Source: an uncultured Schlesneria sp. (GTDB taxonomy: Bacteria > Planctomycetota > Planctomycetia > Planctomycetales > Planctomycetaceae). Taken from it: a DNA stretch of 43,871 bases. The stretch covers positions 1 to 43,871 of the forward strand of contig CAIOKO010000231.1 of the NCBI GenBank assembly GCA_903858935.1, read 5' to 3'. The position numbers and the translations under genes are program-made. A model generated the notes under the pieces. The model saw only the letters and a program-made list of their open reading frames with translations. It made no database searches and was not told the DNA's origin. Shown in pieces: positions 42,392 to 43,871 of this stretch. Position 1 is the first letter of the stretch; each line of letters begins with the position of its first letter.

Positions 42392-42722
42392 AGATGTCAT
42401 CCTCTGGCATCCATCACCGCCAGCTTGCGTCATCGTTCGCGGGGCAGACTGACTTCCAGGCACTACGAATGACGGCGAGATCCGTTAAGCGAATCGGCTC
42501 AGGATCATCGACCCTCCCCCAATCAAAATGGGTCTGTCTCCCGGCTTTCCCCTGGAACGATCAACAGATCGCGAGTTGTCTCCCCAGGAAGTTCAGGTTG
42601 TGTCCCACCGCATCGGAGCCTTCTCCGACGCAGTCACTTCGCTTTGCTTCGAGGGATTCAAGGACCACTGGATGATCGACGTGGGTCATCCAGTGGCACC
42701 CGAGTTTTTGAGGTCAGGCAAC
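42392..42722. other. Intergenic region with dispersed repeat copy 2
   Basis: 331 bases between convergent genes. The right half is filled by the repeat at 42588-42703; in the left half I see no gene or clear hairpin. Confidence 0.4.
42588..42703 (+). repeat. Dispersed MITE-like repeat, copy 2
   Basis: About 115 bases resembling 5358-5470: GCATCGGAG-CTT-TCCGACGCA is shared at 42610-42632 (21 of 23 bases) and TCATCCAGTGGCACC at 42686-42700 (14 of 15). The element lies between two convergent genes. No coding capacity is seen. Confidence 0.65.
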
Positions 42723-43871
42723 TCAATAGCCCACGTTGACATCACGAGTGAGGATGTTGCTATCGTAAATTCCGAAGTTGGCTCCATCAGTGACCTGGAA
42801 GGAAATTGTCCTTGTCGCAGTGCTCGGCAATTTTCCTGTGTAACTGAATTTGATGGATCTTAACGCCGCCTGGTAGTTCGCTACGGTATCCGTTCCGGTC
42901 AGTACGAGTCGTCCTGTGGCCGCGAAGTATGTCCCCGTGATGTTGGCTGTGTTAATAAATGTGAGGACGTCCTTGCCTATGGAGTAATTGTTCGTGATCT
43001 GTATTACGGCACCTGAAATCGTAGCCGTACTCGGATTGTAAACAATCAGCGAATTCGTGACGTTCAGCGCGGGGCCGCTTGCACTGTATGACAGTGGATT
43101 CGATTCAATATTCGATAGGAATGGGACGCCATTCTGTGTCGTAAAAGTAATGCTACGAGCAGCAATGTTGCTCTGATGGACTCCTAGAAATACCTGGAAA
43201 TTGGCAATTCGAGTGACACTTGGCGGATTCAGGGATGTCGTGGTGTAAGTGACTGACTGCAGAAGGTTCTGGTAAGTGCTCAACGATCCGGGCCCGGTAA
43301 ACGCCAGGATTCCACTGACGGAATTGTATGTACCACTGATCCCGGGGGCGCTTGTAAATTGCAGCAAATCCCCAACCTGTACATTCAGAAGCTGGACCGT
43401 TGCACCCGTCAGTGTCGGGTTATACGAACCCGTCACTTGAAGTGAGGCCGTAATCTGTTGCGGTCCGTTTCCGAAGACATAGGCGAGCGCGTTGGTCTCA
43501 ATTGAGTTTAACAGCGGAACTGGACTGATCAAAATATTCCGTGTGACGACGTTACTGGATGACTGGCTGTCACTCACCTGGAAGCTGATGACTTTTGTCG
43601 TTTGAACCGGATTACCGTTCAGTCCGTTGTATGTGATCGAACGAATCGCATTCTGGTAGTTTGCGACACTATCCGTACCACTCAACGACAGGATTCCAGT
43701 CTTCGCATCCCATGTTCCCAGGATCTTCGCAGTGTTCGTGAACTTCAGGAAGTCCTGTCCGGAAATGTAGTTTGCGAAGATCTGGATCGTTGCACCCGTC
43801 AGATTGGCATTCGAAATATCGGCGGCTTGAATCGAAGAAGTGATCAAAACAGCCGGATCATTCTGCGTGTA
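42723..43871 (-). CDS. Repeat-containing surface protein, C-terminal part (cut by window edge)
   Basis: The reading frame enters from the right edge (first codons YTQNDPAVLITSSI, internal, not a start) and stops at 42723. About 382 residues are seen, made of three to four cadherin/VCBS-like units of about 110 residues, each with a start like IxIxNxxLTGATIQIxxNY, a middle ISGTYNSVSGILAFTGPGSL with YQNLLQSVTYTT, and an end SVTRIANFQVxxGxxxSNxxxRxI. The same unit type is present at the C-terminus of the protein at 33041-36322, so the two proteins are related. It lacks a C-terminal membrane anchor or sorting signal: the last residues are SNILTRDVNVGY. It probably is a very large secreted or surface adhesin. 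Confidence 0.85.
   Translation of the reverse strand, partial: YTQNDPAVLITSSIQAADISNANLTGATIQIFANYISGQDFLKFTNTAKILGTWDAKTGILSLSGTDSVANYQNAIRSITYNGLNGNPVQTTKVISFQVSDSQSSSNVVTRNILISPVPLLNSIETNALAYVFGNGPQQITASLQVTGSYNPTLTGATVQLLNVQVGDLLQFTSAPGISGTYNSVSGILAFTGPGSLSTYQNLLQSVTYTTTSLNPPSVTRIANFQVFLGVHQSNIAARSITFTTQNGVPFLSNIESNPLSYSASGPALNVTNSLIVYNPSTATISGAVIQITNNYSIGKDVLTFINTANITGTYFAATGRLVLTGTDTVANYQAALRSIKFSYTGKLPSTATRTISFQVTDGANFGIYDSNILTRDVNVGY

Noticed and set aside
1-43871. tRNA, rRNA, CRISPR arrays, transposases, phage genes
   Set aside because: Intergenic stretches were read on both strands by eye and none showed a cloverleaf, rRNA signature, repeat-spacer pattern or recombinase gene; a tRNAscan-SE or Infernal run would settle it.

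Overview
The window looks like a chromosomal segment from a planctomycete, most probably of the order Planctomycetales. No database search was possible, so this rests on gene content read from the sequence: a DUF1559-type prepilin-like gene with the [20 protein letters not shown] leader at the left edge; a beta-ribofuranosylaminobenzene 5'-phosphate synthase homologue (tetrahydromethanopterin-type C1 chemistry, known in planctomycetes); an AroD-AroE fusion; very large secreted repeat proteins, one with an LExRxxLS-like N-terminal motif; and a scattered gene order with mostly short operons. Base composition is moderately GC-rich.

Layout. 1-4186: edge prepilin gene; a small conserved gene overlapping a lipoprotein gene; a minus-strand operon of TPR protein, MogA/MoaB and a lipoyl-like domain protein. 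4187-6379: gene-poor stretch with a broken GxxExxY gene inside 19-bp perfect inverted repeats, a dispersed repeat and a PsbP/DcrB-like gene. 6380-11768: an alkyltransferase-like (ATL) repair protein, then a YjhG-type sugar-acid dehydratase overlapping polA. 11900-14925: minus-strand PII-like regulator, DUF6671-like zinc protein and cysD, then a MOSC protein. 15235-19817: mutL, the aroD-aroE fusion and a methyltransferase. 19936-26271: a UvsE-GIY-YIG nuclease fusion, divergent from a remnant division cluster (rsmH, LysM protein, ftsL-like, ftsI). 26614-30989: MBL-fold exonuclease, a very acidic small protein, purine nucleoside phosphorylase and zwf. 31112-43871: a secreted CarboxypepD_reg-like protein, folP, a giant surface protein, a fatty-acid desaturase, folC, an SDR protein, GmhB-like phosphatase, beta-RFAP synthase, and the edge of a second repeat protein.

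Working together. DNA repair is over-represented (ATL, polA, mutL, UvsE-GIY-YIG, MBL exonuclease), though the genes are not in one operon. Pterin/C1 metabolism is represented by folP, folC and the beta-RFAP synthase. The rsmH-ftsL-ftsI block is what is left of a dcw cluster, with a LysM protein inserted. The most unusual items are the UvsE-GIY-YIG fusion, the lipoyl domain without its lysine, the decayed GxxExxY cassette, a dispersed MITE-like repeat, the PII-like/DUF6671/cysD operon and the roughly 100-residue repeats of the giant surface protein. No tRNA, rRNA, CRISPR array, transposase or phage gene was seen.
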